Shown here: positions 56,554 to 64,000 of the stretch, piece after piece
Position numbering within the stretch: position 1 is the stretch's first letter
How the letters are laid out: every line of letters starts with the position of its first letter
Assembly (NCBI GenBank): GCA_900551895.1
Contig: URXX01000007.1
Location: 53,354 to 117,353, forward strand
Source: an uncultured Lachnospiraceae bacterium
GTDB taxonomy: Bacteria > Bacillota > Clostridia > Lachnospirales > Lachnospiraceae
Direction: 5' to 3'
Length of the DNA: 64,000 nucleotides
The notes under the pieces: model-generated
Database searches by the model: none
What the model saw: the letters and a program-made list of their open reading frames with translations, nothing else
Told to the model about the DNA's origin: nothing
Program-made: the position numbers and the translations under genes

Positions 56554-56585
56554 CTCTCTACCTCCTATATTTGCATTGTTAAATG

Positions 56586-57698
56586 TTACGCACTGTATTT
56601 TTTTACAATTTCCTGCATTGTATTCCATTTTGCTTCCATGTCTTCCACAAGTTTAAACTGTGTACGGCAACGGTCTAAATTGTGTCCTTCACGGTGGATT
56701 TTGAAGTAGTGATCTCCCTCTAAGTAATCTGTTAAGAAACGCATTCCACATTCAAATGTCATTACTTTAGCGCCCATTGGGAGCATCTCGATTTCTTTCT
56801 GTGTAAGACGTCCGCCACAACCTTCAATATATCCCTTTGTATAAATTTCAAATAATCCCATATCACAGGAAACTTTGCTTAAATCCTGTTCGTCTTCCGC
56901 TGCTGTACTTGCACCGAAACGGATAGAATCACCGAAATCATTCATTGCAAGTCCCGGCATAACTGTGTCTAAGTCGATTACACAAATACCTTTTCTTGTT
57001 TCATCATCAATCATAATATTGTTTAATTTTGTATCGTTGTGTGTTACACGAAGAGGAAGTTCCCCTTTCGCAAGCATATCTCCGAATACGTTTGCCACGT
57101 CTTCATGTGCAAGAACAAAGTCAATTTCTTTCTGTACAGATGCCGCACGACCACAAACATCTTCTTCCACTGCCTTTTTAAATACGGCAAAACGTGCTTT
57201 TGTATCGTGGAAACCTTCGATTGTTTCGTGAAGTGTTTCTGCCGGATATTCTGCAAGCAGACGCTGGAAGTTTCCGAAAGATACTGCACTCTGATAGAAA
57301 TCCTCCGGTGTTTCTACCGCATCATAACTTGTCGCACCTGTAATAAATTTATATGCTCTCCAGTATTCCCCTTCAGAATCCACGAAATATGGTTTCCCTT
57401 CCGCTGTAGGAATAACATTCAATGTTTCTCTTTCCGGATCTCCGCCGTTTTCAATAATGCGTTCTCTTAAATAAGAAGTAACTCCCAAAACATTTTCCAT
57501 TAACTCAACCGGTTTTGTGAAAATGCTCTTATTCATTCTCTGAAGAATGACTTTCTTTTCCTCGTCATTTTCTTTCAATGTTACTAAATATGTATCGTTA
57601 ATATGACCGCTTCCATATAGTCTTACATCAACTAATTCTCCTGCAAACTGATAACTTTCAATCGCTTCTCGCTGTCCCTGATTCATCTCTACTGCCAT
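56586..57698 (-). CDS. nahK: N-acetylhexosamine 1-kinase (NahK-like phosphotransferase)
   Basis: Phosphorylates GlcNAc or GalNAc at C1. 370 aa from the ATG at 57698, overlapping the preceding stop as TAATG, so translation is coupled. Features: GSGHINDTYLVTL (ATP loop), HNDTKLNNIMID (catalytic Asp), IDLDTVMPG (metal) and FGDSIRFGASTAAEDE. Many stretches match Bifidobacterium NahK from memory. In that genus it acts on GlcNAc or GalNAc released by lacto-N-biose phosphorylase, whose gene is not in this window. Confidence 0.9.
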   Translation of the reverse strand: MAVEMNQGQREAIESYQFAGELVDVRLYGSGHINDTYLVTLKENDEEKKVILQRMNKSIFTKPVELMENVLGVTSYLRERIIENGGDPERETLNVIPTAEGKPYFVDSEGEYWRAYKFITGATSYDAVETPEDFYQSAVSFGNFQRLLAEYPAETLHETIEGFHDTKARFAVFKKAVEEDVCGRAASVQKEIDFVLAHEDVANVFGDMLAKGELPLRVTHNDTKLNNIMIDDETRKGICVIDLDTVMPGLAMNDFGDSIRFGASTAAEDEQDLSKVSCDMGLFEIYTKGYIEGCGGRLTQKEIEMLPMGAKVMTFECGMRFLTDYLEGDHYFKIHREGHNLDRCRTQFKLVEDMEAKWNTMQEIVKKYSA

Positions 57699-58624
57699 TA
57701 TTCTTCTCCCCACAATCTTTCCGGATATAATCCGTCTTCTTTCATTTTTCTAATTGCTTCCACTACAACCGGTTTATCTTCTTTATAAGTTACACCAAAC
57801 CATTTATCTTTTGAAGATAATACAGTAACTTCTGCACGTCCTGCTTTTTCCAAGTTATCTACAACTGTAGGAAGGAAATATTCGCATTTCATTGGATTTT
57901 CTGCAATTCCCTTTTCCAAAAATGCCGGAAATCCCGCTTTAATTTCGTCCAAAATACTTCTTGTAAATCCCCACATATTCATAGATACAAGAGTTTCTCC
58001 CGGTACGAATGTCCATGTTTCTCCGTCATCTTCCGTAAATGCAATTTTCCCGTCACGTTTTTCTATACGTGTTCTTTCCTGAATACCCTCTAATTTACCG
58101 TCAGCGCTTACCTGACAAATTCCACGTGCAACGTGTCCGTTATCTGTAACTGTATTCTGTAACTCATATCCCACCATTGTGTAACGATATTTATCATCAT
58201 CTTCATGTGTAGATAAGTAATCGTAAATTGTCTGGAACGCATGTCTTCCATAATAATCGTCAGCGTTAATAACTGCGAATGGCCCGTCGATTTCATCAAT
58301 GGCACTCAATACAGCGTGTGCTGTTCCCCACGGTTTTACACGTCCCTCAGGAACAGAAAAGCCTTCCGGAATGTTATTTAGGTCTTGGAATACATATGCA
58401 ACTTCCATATGTTTTGCCATACGTTCTCCGATTACTTCTCTGAAATCCGCTTCGTTTTCTTTCTTAATAATAAATACAACTTTCTCAAATCCTGCTCTCT
58501 TCGCATCAAAAATCGAGAAATCCATAATAATATGACCCTGTTCATCTACCGGATCAATCTGTTTCAATCCACCGTAACGGCTTCCCATACCTGCCGCCAT
58601 AATTACTAATACTGGTTTTTTCAT
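57698..58624 (-). CDS. sugar-1-phosphate nucleotidyltransferase
   Basis: 308 aa. N-terminal nucleotidyltransferase signature MAAGMGSRYGGLKQIDPVD, sugar-site VINADDYYGRHAF and YFLPTVVDNL. Activates a sugar-1-phosphate with UTP or another NTP; it is likely the uridylyltransferase that precedes GalE, or the GlcNAc-1-P/GalNAc-1-P activator after NahK (inference). GalU-like proteins are similar, but the context suggests a dedicated catabolic role. Stop overlaps the nahK start; a hairpin precedes the gene. Confidence 0.88.
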   Translation of the reverse strand: MKKPVLVIMAAGMGSRYGGLKQIDPVDEQGHIIMDFSIFDAKRAGFEKVVFIIKKENEADFREVIGERMAKHMEVAYVFQDLNNIPEGFSVPEGRVKPWGTAHAVLSAIDEIDGPFAVINADDYYGRHAFQTIYDYLSTHEDDDKYRYTMVGYELQNTVTDNGHVARGICQVSADGKLEGIQERTRIEKRDGKIAFTEDDGETWTFVPGETLVSMNMWGFTRSILDEIKAGFPAFLEKGIAENPMKCEYFLPTVVDNLEKAGRAEVTVLSSKDKWFGVTYKEDKPVVVEAIRKMKEDGLYPERLWGEE

Positions 58625-58766
58625 TTTTCCGCCTCCATCATGTTTTTGCTAACTATATTTTATACTATCTATTATTTTATATCAACTAATTTTGTAAATC
58701 TTTAGGGGATTTCTTTCTATCTTTGCACAATCGTCCTCACTTTATATTTCCCGCAAATATAAAGCA

Positions 58767-58800
58767 GGGGCATCGCTAAATTTGCGATGCCCCTTTTTTT
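58767..58800. terminator. hairpin with T-run on the plus strand between microprotein and nucleotidyltransferase genes
   Basis: GGGGCATCGC / GCGATGCCCC 10-bp stem, then seven T on the plus strand. The genes are on the minus strand, where the tail is only TGCTTTAT, so it could be a partial attenuator that lowers the kinase genes relative to the transporter. Confidence 0.6.
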
Positions 58801-58801
58801 C

Positions 58802-58969
58802 TTACTTAAATCTGTGATTGTAAACAAACAAAAGTGTTAAAAGTCCTATCAGCCCCACTATTTCCATCATCAATCCCGAAACCGAAATATTTCTCTGTCC
58901 GATAATAATCAAGGCTAAGGAAATAACGAAAACAATGCACATGACAATATTTCTCACTGAATTTTTCAT
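58802..58969 (-). CDS. 55-aa membrane microprotein in the sugar ABC operon
   Basis: 55 aa with two short hydrophobic helices: RNIVMCIVFVISLALIIIG and MMEIVGLIGLLTLLFVY, ending NHRFK. TTAGGAGGTAGACGGTA is a strong ribosome site, and the gene lies 13 bp behind the second permease. From memory it fits a small family (DUF6903-like) found after sugar ABC permeases in Lachnospiraceae; function unknown. Confidence 0.8.
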   Translation of the reverse strand: MKNSVRNIVMCIVFVISLALIIIGQRNISVSGLMMEIVGLIGLLTLLFVYNHRFK

Positions 58970-58982
58970 TACCGTCTACCTC

Positions 58983-59858
58983 CTAACCTTTCAATCCACC
59001 GAGAGTCATACCCTCTGTTAAACGTTTCTGAACTGCGATATATAAAATCAATGTCGGTAACATAACGATAACTAAACCTGCGTACATGATACCGTAGTTT
59101 GTTGCTGTTTTTTCAACCGCCATTAAATTTTTAAGTCCCATTGCCAATGTATCGTTTCCGTCCATTAATGTGTAGGCAATGATGTATTCGTTCCAGAATG
59201 ACAGGAAGTTAAATAAAATAACTGTAATGATACTTGGTTTTGCCATTGGAATCATAATTTTTACCATTGTTTTAAAGTATCCGCAACCGTCTATGTAAGC
59301 CGCTTCCTCAAATCCTTTCGGAAGAGTCTGGAAGTAACCGCTCAACAGATATACCGTAAACGGCAACGCACTTGACGCATAAACTAAAGCCAATACAAAA
59401 CGGTTATTTAAAAGGACTTGCATTCCTAACGCTTTGTCTACTTCACTTAACATTAAGAAAATCGGAATTACAATATAACTGATATTTACAAATAATCCAG
59501 CCATAAATCCCATATTTAAAATTTTCTTGCCTCTAAAGTTAAATCTTGAGAGTACGTAAGATGCCGGCAATGCTAATACAAGAAGTAAAATCAATGCCAA
59601 TGCTGTAACAATTACAGAGTTAAGGAAAAATGTTCCCATTTTTGCATCTCTAAATGCTACAACAAAGTTTTGGAAGAAAAATTCTTTTGGTAAAGACCAC
59701 GGGCTGACATTTGCCCCGATAAATTCCGAGTTTTGTTTTAAACTCGCCATAAACACCCATGCAACCGGTACAATAATCGAAATTGCTAACGTAAAGAGAG
59801 CCACATAGATGAATAATTTATAGATAAAACTGGTTGGTTTTCTATTCTTTTTTCCCAT
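58983..59858 (-). CDS. carbohydrate ABC transporter permease (MalG/UgpE-like)
   Basis: 291 aa, six helices. EAA loop EEAAYIDGCGYFKTMVKIMI contacts the ATPase. C-terminus ends TEGMTLGGLKG, which is a typical MalG-type end. Partner of the permease 15 bp upstream. The ATP-binding subunit is not encoded here, as is common when a shared MsmK-like ATPase is used. Confidence 0.93.
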   Translation of the reverse strand: MGKKNRKPTSFIYKLFIYVALFTLAISIIVPVAWVFMASLKQNSEFIGANVSPWSLPKEFFFQNFVVAFRDAKMGTFFLNSVIVTALALILLLVLALPASYVLSRFNFRGKKILNMGFMAGLFVNISYIVIPIFLMLSEVDKALGMQVLLNNRFVLALVYASSALPFTVYLLSGYFQTLPKGFEEAAYIDGCGYFKTMVKIMIPMAKPSIITVILFNFLSFWNEYIIAYTLMDGNDTLAMGLKNLMAVEKTATNYGIMYAGLVIVMLPTLILYIAVQKRLTEGMTLGGLKG

Positions 59859-59873
59859 TTTTGCTCTCCTTTC

Positions 59874-60764
59874 CTAAAATTCATATACTTCACGGTCAGT
59901 AATCTTGTTTACAATTCCTGCTAAAGCGAAAGAGAACAAGAAGATAACTACACCGATTGCCATACCATAACCATATGCACCGTTGCTATATGCCTGTTTG
60001 TACATATAGTTCAATCCTACTTCTGTATTTCCGTTCGGTCCACCGTTTGTCATAATCTGAACAAAAAGGAAACTTAAGTTGATTGTACTGATAATGTAAA
60101 ATGTTAATGTTGTACGGATATTACTCCAAATCAACGGGAATGTAATCTTGAAGAACATCTGTATTTCCGTAGCACCGTCAAGCGATGCCGCCTCATAATA
60201 ATCAGGTGGAATAGAAGACATACTTGCCATATACATAACCATATAATATCCGATTGCCTGCCATACCAATGCAAAAATTACAGAGTAAAGAACAATGTTT
60301 GGCTCTGCCATCCATTGATGAGCCAATCCGTCTAAATGAATTGCCTCTAAAAATGTATTTAATAAACCTGTGCTTGGATTATAAATCGCTCCAAAAATAC
60401 CTGCAATAACAACGATTGACAAAATATTTGGGATATAGAAGATAACACGGAAGAAATTCTTTCCTTTGAATGTTCCTCTGTTTAACAGTGCTGCAAATAA
60501 AACGGCAAGTACGATTGTACACAGCATTACAAGTACGATAACTAAAATCGTATTCTGCATAGCCTGTAAGAAACTTTGATCTCCCATTAGCGTTTTAAAA
60601 TTCTCAAATCCGATAAACTCTTTCTTATTCGTAAGACCACCCATGCGGTACAAAGACATACGAAATACGTCAATTGTAGGAATAAAGATAAAGAGAATCA
60701 CTAAAATTGTAGCCGGAGCCAAACAAGCAAAGATAAATCGTCTTTCTGAGCGTTTTCTGTTCAT
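59874..60764 (-). CDS. carbohydrate ABC transporter permease (MalF/UgpA-like)
   Basis: 296 aa, six helices. N-terminal FIFACLAPATILVILFIFIP and the EAA loop YYEAASLDGATEIQMFFKI (typical of family CUT1). Forms the membrane pore with the next permease. A hairpin in the 82-bp gap after the binding protein may lower its expression. Confidence 0.93.
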   Translation of the reverse strand: MNRKRSERRFIFACLAPATILVILFIFIPTIDVFRMSLYRMGGLTNKKEFIGFENFKTLMGDQSFLQAMQNTILVIVLVMLCTIVLAVLFAALLNRGTFKGKNFFRVIFYIPNILSIVVIAGIFGAIYNPSTGLLNTFLEAIHLDGLAHQWMAEPNIVLYSVIFALVWQAIGYYMVMYMASMSSIPPDYYEAASLDGATEIQMFFKITFPLIWSNIRTTLTFYIISTINLSFLFVQIMTNGGPNGNTEVGLNYMYKQAYSNGAYGYGMAIGVVIFLFSFALAGIVNKITDREVYEF

Positions 60765-60787
60765 AAATCTTATCCTTCTCCTTTAAA

Positions 60788-60816
60788 AAACGGTGAGTCA
60801 TAACAACTCACCGTTT
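60788..60816 (-). terminator. intra-operon hairpin between binding protein and permeases
   Basis: AAACGGTGAGT / ACTCACCGTTT 11-bp stem; on the minus strand it is followed by TTTTTTAAAGGAG. Typical of partial terminators that leave the binding protein more abundant. Confidence 0.75.
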
Positions 60817-60846
60817 GTAATAACTAACTTAAACTGCCTTGATTAA

Positions 60847-62220
60847 TTATTCTACGTTTTCTGCTAATTTTTTCCATGTATCAACTAACAATTTGTTGTA
60901 GTCTGCTGCTTTCATTTCTCCTGAATTCAAAGCATCGATTTTTCCGTATACTGTAGCTTTCATATCAAAACCTTCGATTGGTTTTGTTGTTGCCCATGCA
61001 CCAGATACTGCTTCGTATCCTTCTGAATTTGCTAATGTATAAGTATCTTTAATTGTTCCTTCAGGTAATTTGTCAGATGCTCCAACAACCGGTGCTACGA
61101 TTGGTGCTGCTGTTTTTTCACCTGTTTCTTTGTTTGTTACTTCGTTTGCAATCATTAAGTCAACAACTTTATCTGAATACATAAATTTAACAAAGTCTTT
61201 TGCTAAATCCATATTTTCTGCTTCAGCAGGTACCCACATCTGTTCTGTAAATGTGTAGATAAAGTGTTTTTCATCGTTTGCGTTGAATTTAGGTGGTGCC
61301 ATCATACCCCATTTGAAATCTTTAGGAGTAGAGTTAGCCATTTCACCGATTACCCAGTTACCGTTTGGCATAAATAATGCTTTTCCGTCAATTACATTCT
61401 GCTGGTTAATTTTAAATCCATCACCTGAGTTTGCGTTAGCAACTGTATCAGCCTGAATATATTTTGGCTGAGCAAGTTTTGCGATTGTATCAGTTACTTT
61501 CTTACCTGCTTCTGATGTCCATGTATCTTTGTCGTAGTTAACTGCTTTGTTGTAGAAATCAATTCCGCCAGCCTGTGCTAACATCTGATACATTGTTGCG
61601 TCAAAGTATCCTGACTGTGGATATGTGAATAATGAAATTCCGTCTGCTTTTGCTTTATCGCCAAGTGCAAAGAACTCATCCCAAGTTGTTGGAAGGTCAT
61701 ATTTTTTGTTTGGTCCTTCAAATAAGTCTTTGTTGTACCATAAACCTGTTGGTGTGTACATAATTGGTGCTAAGTAAATTTTACCATCACCGTATGGCTG
61801 TGCTGCTGCATTGTCTGTAATACCAGGAACTAATTTCTTTTTCAATTCGTCATCAAATACATCAGAAATATCAGCGATTGCATTTTCTTTTAACATTGTT
61901 TCTGTGAAACCACTCTTCTGACCTAAGTTGTAATATACAACGTCAGGTACGTTTCCGTTCTTAATATCTTTTGTTAAGTCTTTGTCCAATTCTGATGAAA
62001 GGTGTAATTCTACATCAACATCTTTGTTTTCCTCTTCAAAAGCCTTTTCAATGTTTTTCCAAATCTGCGCTCCGTTACCACCTTCAAATGCTGCTACTTT
62101 AAGAACTTTTTTACCGTCCTTACCAGCATCATCTTTTTTGTCGCTGCTACCACAACCTGCTGCTAATGTAGCAATCATGGCAACTGAAAGTAAAAGTGCT
62201 GTCACTTTTTTCATTTTCAT
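60847..62220 (-). CDS. CUT1-type extracellular sugar-binding lipoprotein
   Basis: 457 aa from the ATG at 62220 (AAAGGAGGAAGTTAATT upstream). Lipobox LAAGC anchors it. MalE-like fold: LKVAAFEGGNGAQIW, PTGLWYNKDLFEGPNK, WDEFFALGDKAKADG and MPNGNWVIGEM. Captures an oligosaccharide at the cell surface and passes it to the two permeases. Substrate inferred as a GlcNAc/galactose-containing glycan only from the kinase and epimerase neighbours. Confidence 0.93.
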   Translation of the reverse strand: MKMKKVTALLLSVAMIATLAAGCGSSDKKDDAGKDGKKVLKVAAFEGGNGAQIWKNIEKAFEEENKDVDVELHLSSELDKDLTKDIKNGNVPDVVYYNLGQKSGFTETMLKENAIADISDVFDDELKKKLVPGITDNAAAQPYGDGKIYLAPIMYTPTGLWYNKDLFEGPNKKYDLPTTWDEFFALGDKAKADGISLFTYPQSGYFDATMYQMLAQAGGIDFYNKAVNYDKDTWTSEAGKKVTDTIAKLAQPKYIQADTVANANSGDGFKINQQNVIDGKALFMPNGNWVIGEMANSTPKDFKWGMMAPPKFNANDEKHFIYTFTEQMWVPAEAENMDLAKDFVKFMYSDKVVDLMIANEVTNKETGEKTAAPIVAPVVGASDKLPEGTIKDTYTLANSEGYEAVSGAWATTKPIEGFDMKATVYGKIDALNSGEMKAADYNKLLVDTWKKLAENVE

Positions 62221-62372
62221 AATTAACTTCCTCCTTTTGTTAATTCTGTTCATTTTCTAATCATTATATTACACCACTTCCGTCACTTTTTCTATAGCAA
62301 TCTTGTCTTTCTTTTTATATATCTTGCTATCGGATATAAAAAAACACTAAATTTATAAAAAACAACCGTTTC

Positions 62373-62401
62373 TTGCCTTTTATTTTCTATCGTTTTATTA
62401 T
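62373..62401 (+). promoter_or_regulatory. sigma-A promoter for the sulfatase
   Basis: TTGCCT, 17-bp spacer, TATTAT, about 40 bases before the leader and the ATG at 62447. Confidence 0.5.
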
Positions 62402-62446
62402 ATTCTATATAAACTACTATAAACAGAAATCGGAAAGGGGTATATA

Positions 62447-63907
62447 ATGAAAGAACCTAACATTTTACTTTTAATGTGCGACCAGTTTCGCGGAGATTGT
62501 TTATCTTACGCAGGTCATCCCGATGTAAAAACACCTTATTTAGATACACTTGCCTCAGAAGGAGCATTTTTCGACCACGCATACTCCTCCTGCCCAAGTT
62601 GTATTCCTGCGCGTGTCGCCTTATTTACAGGGAAAAGTCAGGAACACCACGGGCGTGTAGGGTATGAGGACGGTATTGACTGGAATTACGAACATATGCT
62701 TGCCGAAGAAATGAGTAATAACGGTTATCAGACACAATGTATCGGCAAAATGCACGTTCACCCGTCAAGAAAGCACTGTGGTTTTCAGGGACTGCGCTTA
62801 CATGACGGATATTTGGGATACTATCGAAATAATTCCATTCCTCATTACGAGCATCAGGAAGTAACCGATGATTATCTGAGAGATTTAAAAAATATTCTCG
62901 GTACGAAAGCAGATTTCAACGCCAGCGGTCCTGAATGTAACTCATGGGTAACGCATCCATGGATTTATGACGAACGTTTCCACCCAACAAACTGGGTAAC
63001 CGAAGAAAGTATTCGCTTTTTGGAAACCCGCGACAGAACACGCCCATTTTTCTTGATGAGTTCTTATGTCCGCCCTCATCAGCCATTTGATGCACCCGCT
63101 TCTTATTTTGATTTATACAAAGATAAAGATTTACGCAAACCTGCTTACAGTGACTGGGACGATATAGAAAAAACAGAGCAATTCGGCTACCGAAAAGATT
63201 CCGTTTTCGGTTGTAATGATGAGGAACAGATTCATAATGCAATGGCAGGATATTACGCCTGCATTACTCATGTGGATCATCAGATCGGACGTCTTATTTC
63301 CGCTCTTATGGAAAGCGGAGAATATGACAATACCGTTATTCTGTTCTTGGCGGACCACGGAGAACTCCTTTTCGACCACCACTTATATCGAAAAGTATTC
63401 GCCTATGAGGGAAGCAGCCACATTCCTCTCCTGATTCATGTAGGTAAAAATGTGTGTGATACGACACCGTTCCGAAGCGACACCTTAGTAGAGTTGAGAG
63501 ATATTATGCCGACTATTTTGGACTTTGCCAATATTCCGATTCCTGAAGGAGTCGACGGTTTTTCCCTCGTTCCCGAAATTCAGGGAAAACAGAGAAACAA
63601 CCGAGAATATCTGCACGGTGAACACAGTTTCCATTCCGGTTTATCCAGCCACTTTATTGTGACAGAAACAGATAAATTTATTTGGTACAGTGAGAAAAAT
63701 ACAGAACAATATTTTGACTTGAAAAATGATCCTCGTGAAGAACATAACTTAATTGAGGACAGACAGTATCAGGAACGTATCTCGTACCTTCGCAATCTTT
63801 TAGTACAAGAATTAAAAGACAGAGAAGAAGGCTATAGTGACGGTGTTTCTTTACAGACAGGTTGCACACCGGTTAATTCGCTCTCCTTTTTATTAAAATT
63901 AAAATAA
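62447..63907 (+). CDS. sulfatase (type I, formylglycine-dependent)
   Basis: 486 aa. N-terminal metal motif LLMCDQFRGD; catalytic motif CIPARVALFTGK (C-x-P-x-R, the Cys becomes formylglycine, about residue 51); further Ca ligands in LADHGELLFDHH. Removes sulfate from sugars such as mucin GlcNAc-6-sulfate or Gal-sulfate; the precise target is unknown. Needs an anaerobic maturase (anSME), not in this window. No signal peptide seen, so possibly cytoplasmic. Divergent from the sugar ABC operon. AAAGGGGTATATA precedes the ATG. Confidence 0.92.
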   Translation: MKEPNILLLMCDQFRGDCLSYAGHPDVKTPYLDTLASEGAFFDHAYSSCPSCIPARVALFTGKSQEHHGRVGYEDGIDWNYEHMLAEEMSNNGYQTQCIGKMHVHPSRKHCGFQGLRLHDGYLGYYRNNSIPHYEHQEVTDDYLRDLKNILGTKADFNASGPECNSWVTHPWIYDERFHPTNWVTEESIRFLETRDRTRPFFLMSSYVRPHQPFDAPASYFDLYKDKDLRKPAYSDWDDIEKTEQFGYRKDSVFGCNDEEQIHNAMAGYYACITHVDHQIGRLISALMESGEYDNTVILFLADHGELLFDHHLYRKVFAYEGSSHIPLLIHVGKNVCDTTPFRSDTLVELRDIMPTILDFANIPIPEGVDGFSLVPEIQGKQRNNREYLHGEHSFHSGLSSHFIVTETDKFIWYSEKNTEQYFDLKNDPREEHNLIEDRQYQERISYLRNLLVQELKDREEGYSDGVSLQTGCTPVNSLSFLLKLK

Positions 63908-63925
63908 TATATTTTTTGTTCATAT

Positions 63926-63964
63926 GGGGCTGTCGCACTAAGTAATTAGTGCGCAGCCTCTTTT
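63926..63964 (+). terminator. terminator of the sulfatase gene
   Basis: GGCTG and CGCACTAA pair with TTAGTGCG and CAGCC, then TTTTCT. Confidence 0.8.
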
Positions 63965-64000
63965 CTATGCAAAAAATTACAGCCAGGCTTCGAAAAGTCT

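Noticed and set aside
1..64000. tRNA, rRNA or CRISPR arrays
   Set aside because: No tRNA cloverleaf, rRNA signature or spaced repeat array was recognised by eye. A covariance-model scan would be decisive.

Overview
The window looks like a chromosomal segment of an AT-rich, low-GC Gram-positive anaerobe, most likely a gut Lachnospiraceae-type Clostridia. This is inferred from strong AGGAGG-type ribosome sites, sigma-A promoters, an oxygen-sensitive pyruvate formate-lyase system, a gdpP-rplI-dnaB operon, MutS2, a C-terminal VKTGD-type sorting signal, and a set of host-glycan enzymes (GH95 fucosidase, GH30 glycosidase, sulfatase, N-acetylhexosamine kinase). I saw no rRNA, tRNA, CRISPR array or prophage module.

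Layout. 1-6.8 kb (+): the 3' part of malQ, then plsC, a nicotinate phosphoribosyltransferase, the peptidoglycan pair ddl-murF and a HAD phosphatase. 6.8-10.3 kb: a lone Rpn-type nuclease, two small membrane proteins and an HTH regulator whose frame breaks in a C9A8 tract. 10.3-18 kb (-): an alanine/sodium symporter, then an operon of MFS transporter, AlbA_2/ATPase regulator, S66 carboxypeptidase and small lipoprotein. A 19-bp perfect direct repeat brackets the ATPase gene, suggesting a clean insertion. A zinc-dependent phospholipase-like protein and a CcdA-TlpA fusion follow.

18-26.7 kb: surface glycan region with a wall-anchored beta-helix protein, a membrane-tethered unknown, a divergent AraC regulator, a secreted GH30 with a CBM32-like tail and an Asp-box membrane protein. 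26.9-33.2 kb: an S33 peptidase, an MFS exporter, rlmD, yhaM, and an HtrA-like protein that has lost all three catalytic residues. 33.4-37.9 kb (+): mutS2 with an OmpR-type two-component system. 37.9-40.3 kb (-): an M20 amidohydrolase and an orphan sugar-binding lipoprotein.

40.5-44.4 kb (+): the most interesting block. Pyruvate formate-lyase is encoded in two pieces: a 703-aa catalytic subunit with the Cys-Cys pair but no glycyl-radical domain, and a separate 80-aa protein carrying RVSGYAV. Next come a roughly 168-nt highly structured palindromic element, pflA and a small 2[4Fe-4S] ferredoxin. A sigma-A promoter with a Rex-like operator lies upstream, suggesting NADH/NAD+ control.

44.5-51.2 kb: a HAD phosphatase, a MerR-type regulator and a 1734-aa multidomain GH95 fucosidase with a VKTGD wall-sorting tail. 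51.5-55.4 kb (-): gdpP-rplI-dnaB. 55.5-62.2 kb (-): a sugar ABC transporter (binding protein plus two permeases), a 55-aa membrane microprotein, a nucleotidyltransferase, NahK-like kinase and GalE. This is the core of a GlcNAc/galactose (lacto-N-biose-type) salvage route, without its phosphorylase or ATPase in the window. 62.4-63.9 kb (+): a divergent sulfatase. Together the fucosidase, sulfatase, GH30, importer and hexosamine kinase point to mucin or host-glycan foraging.
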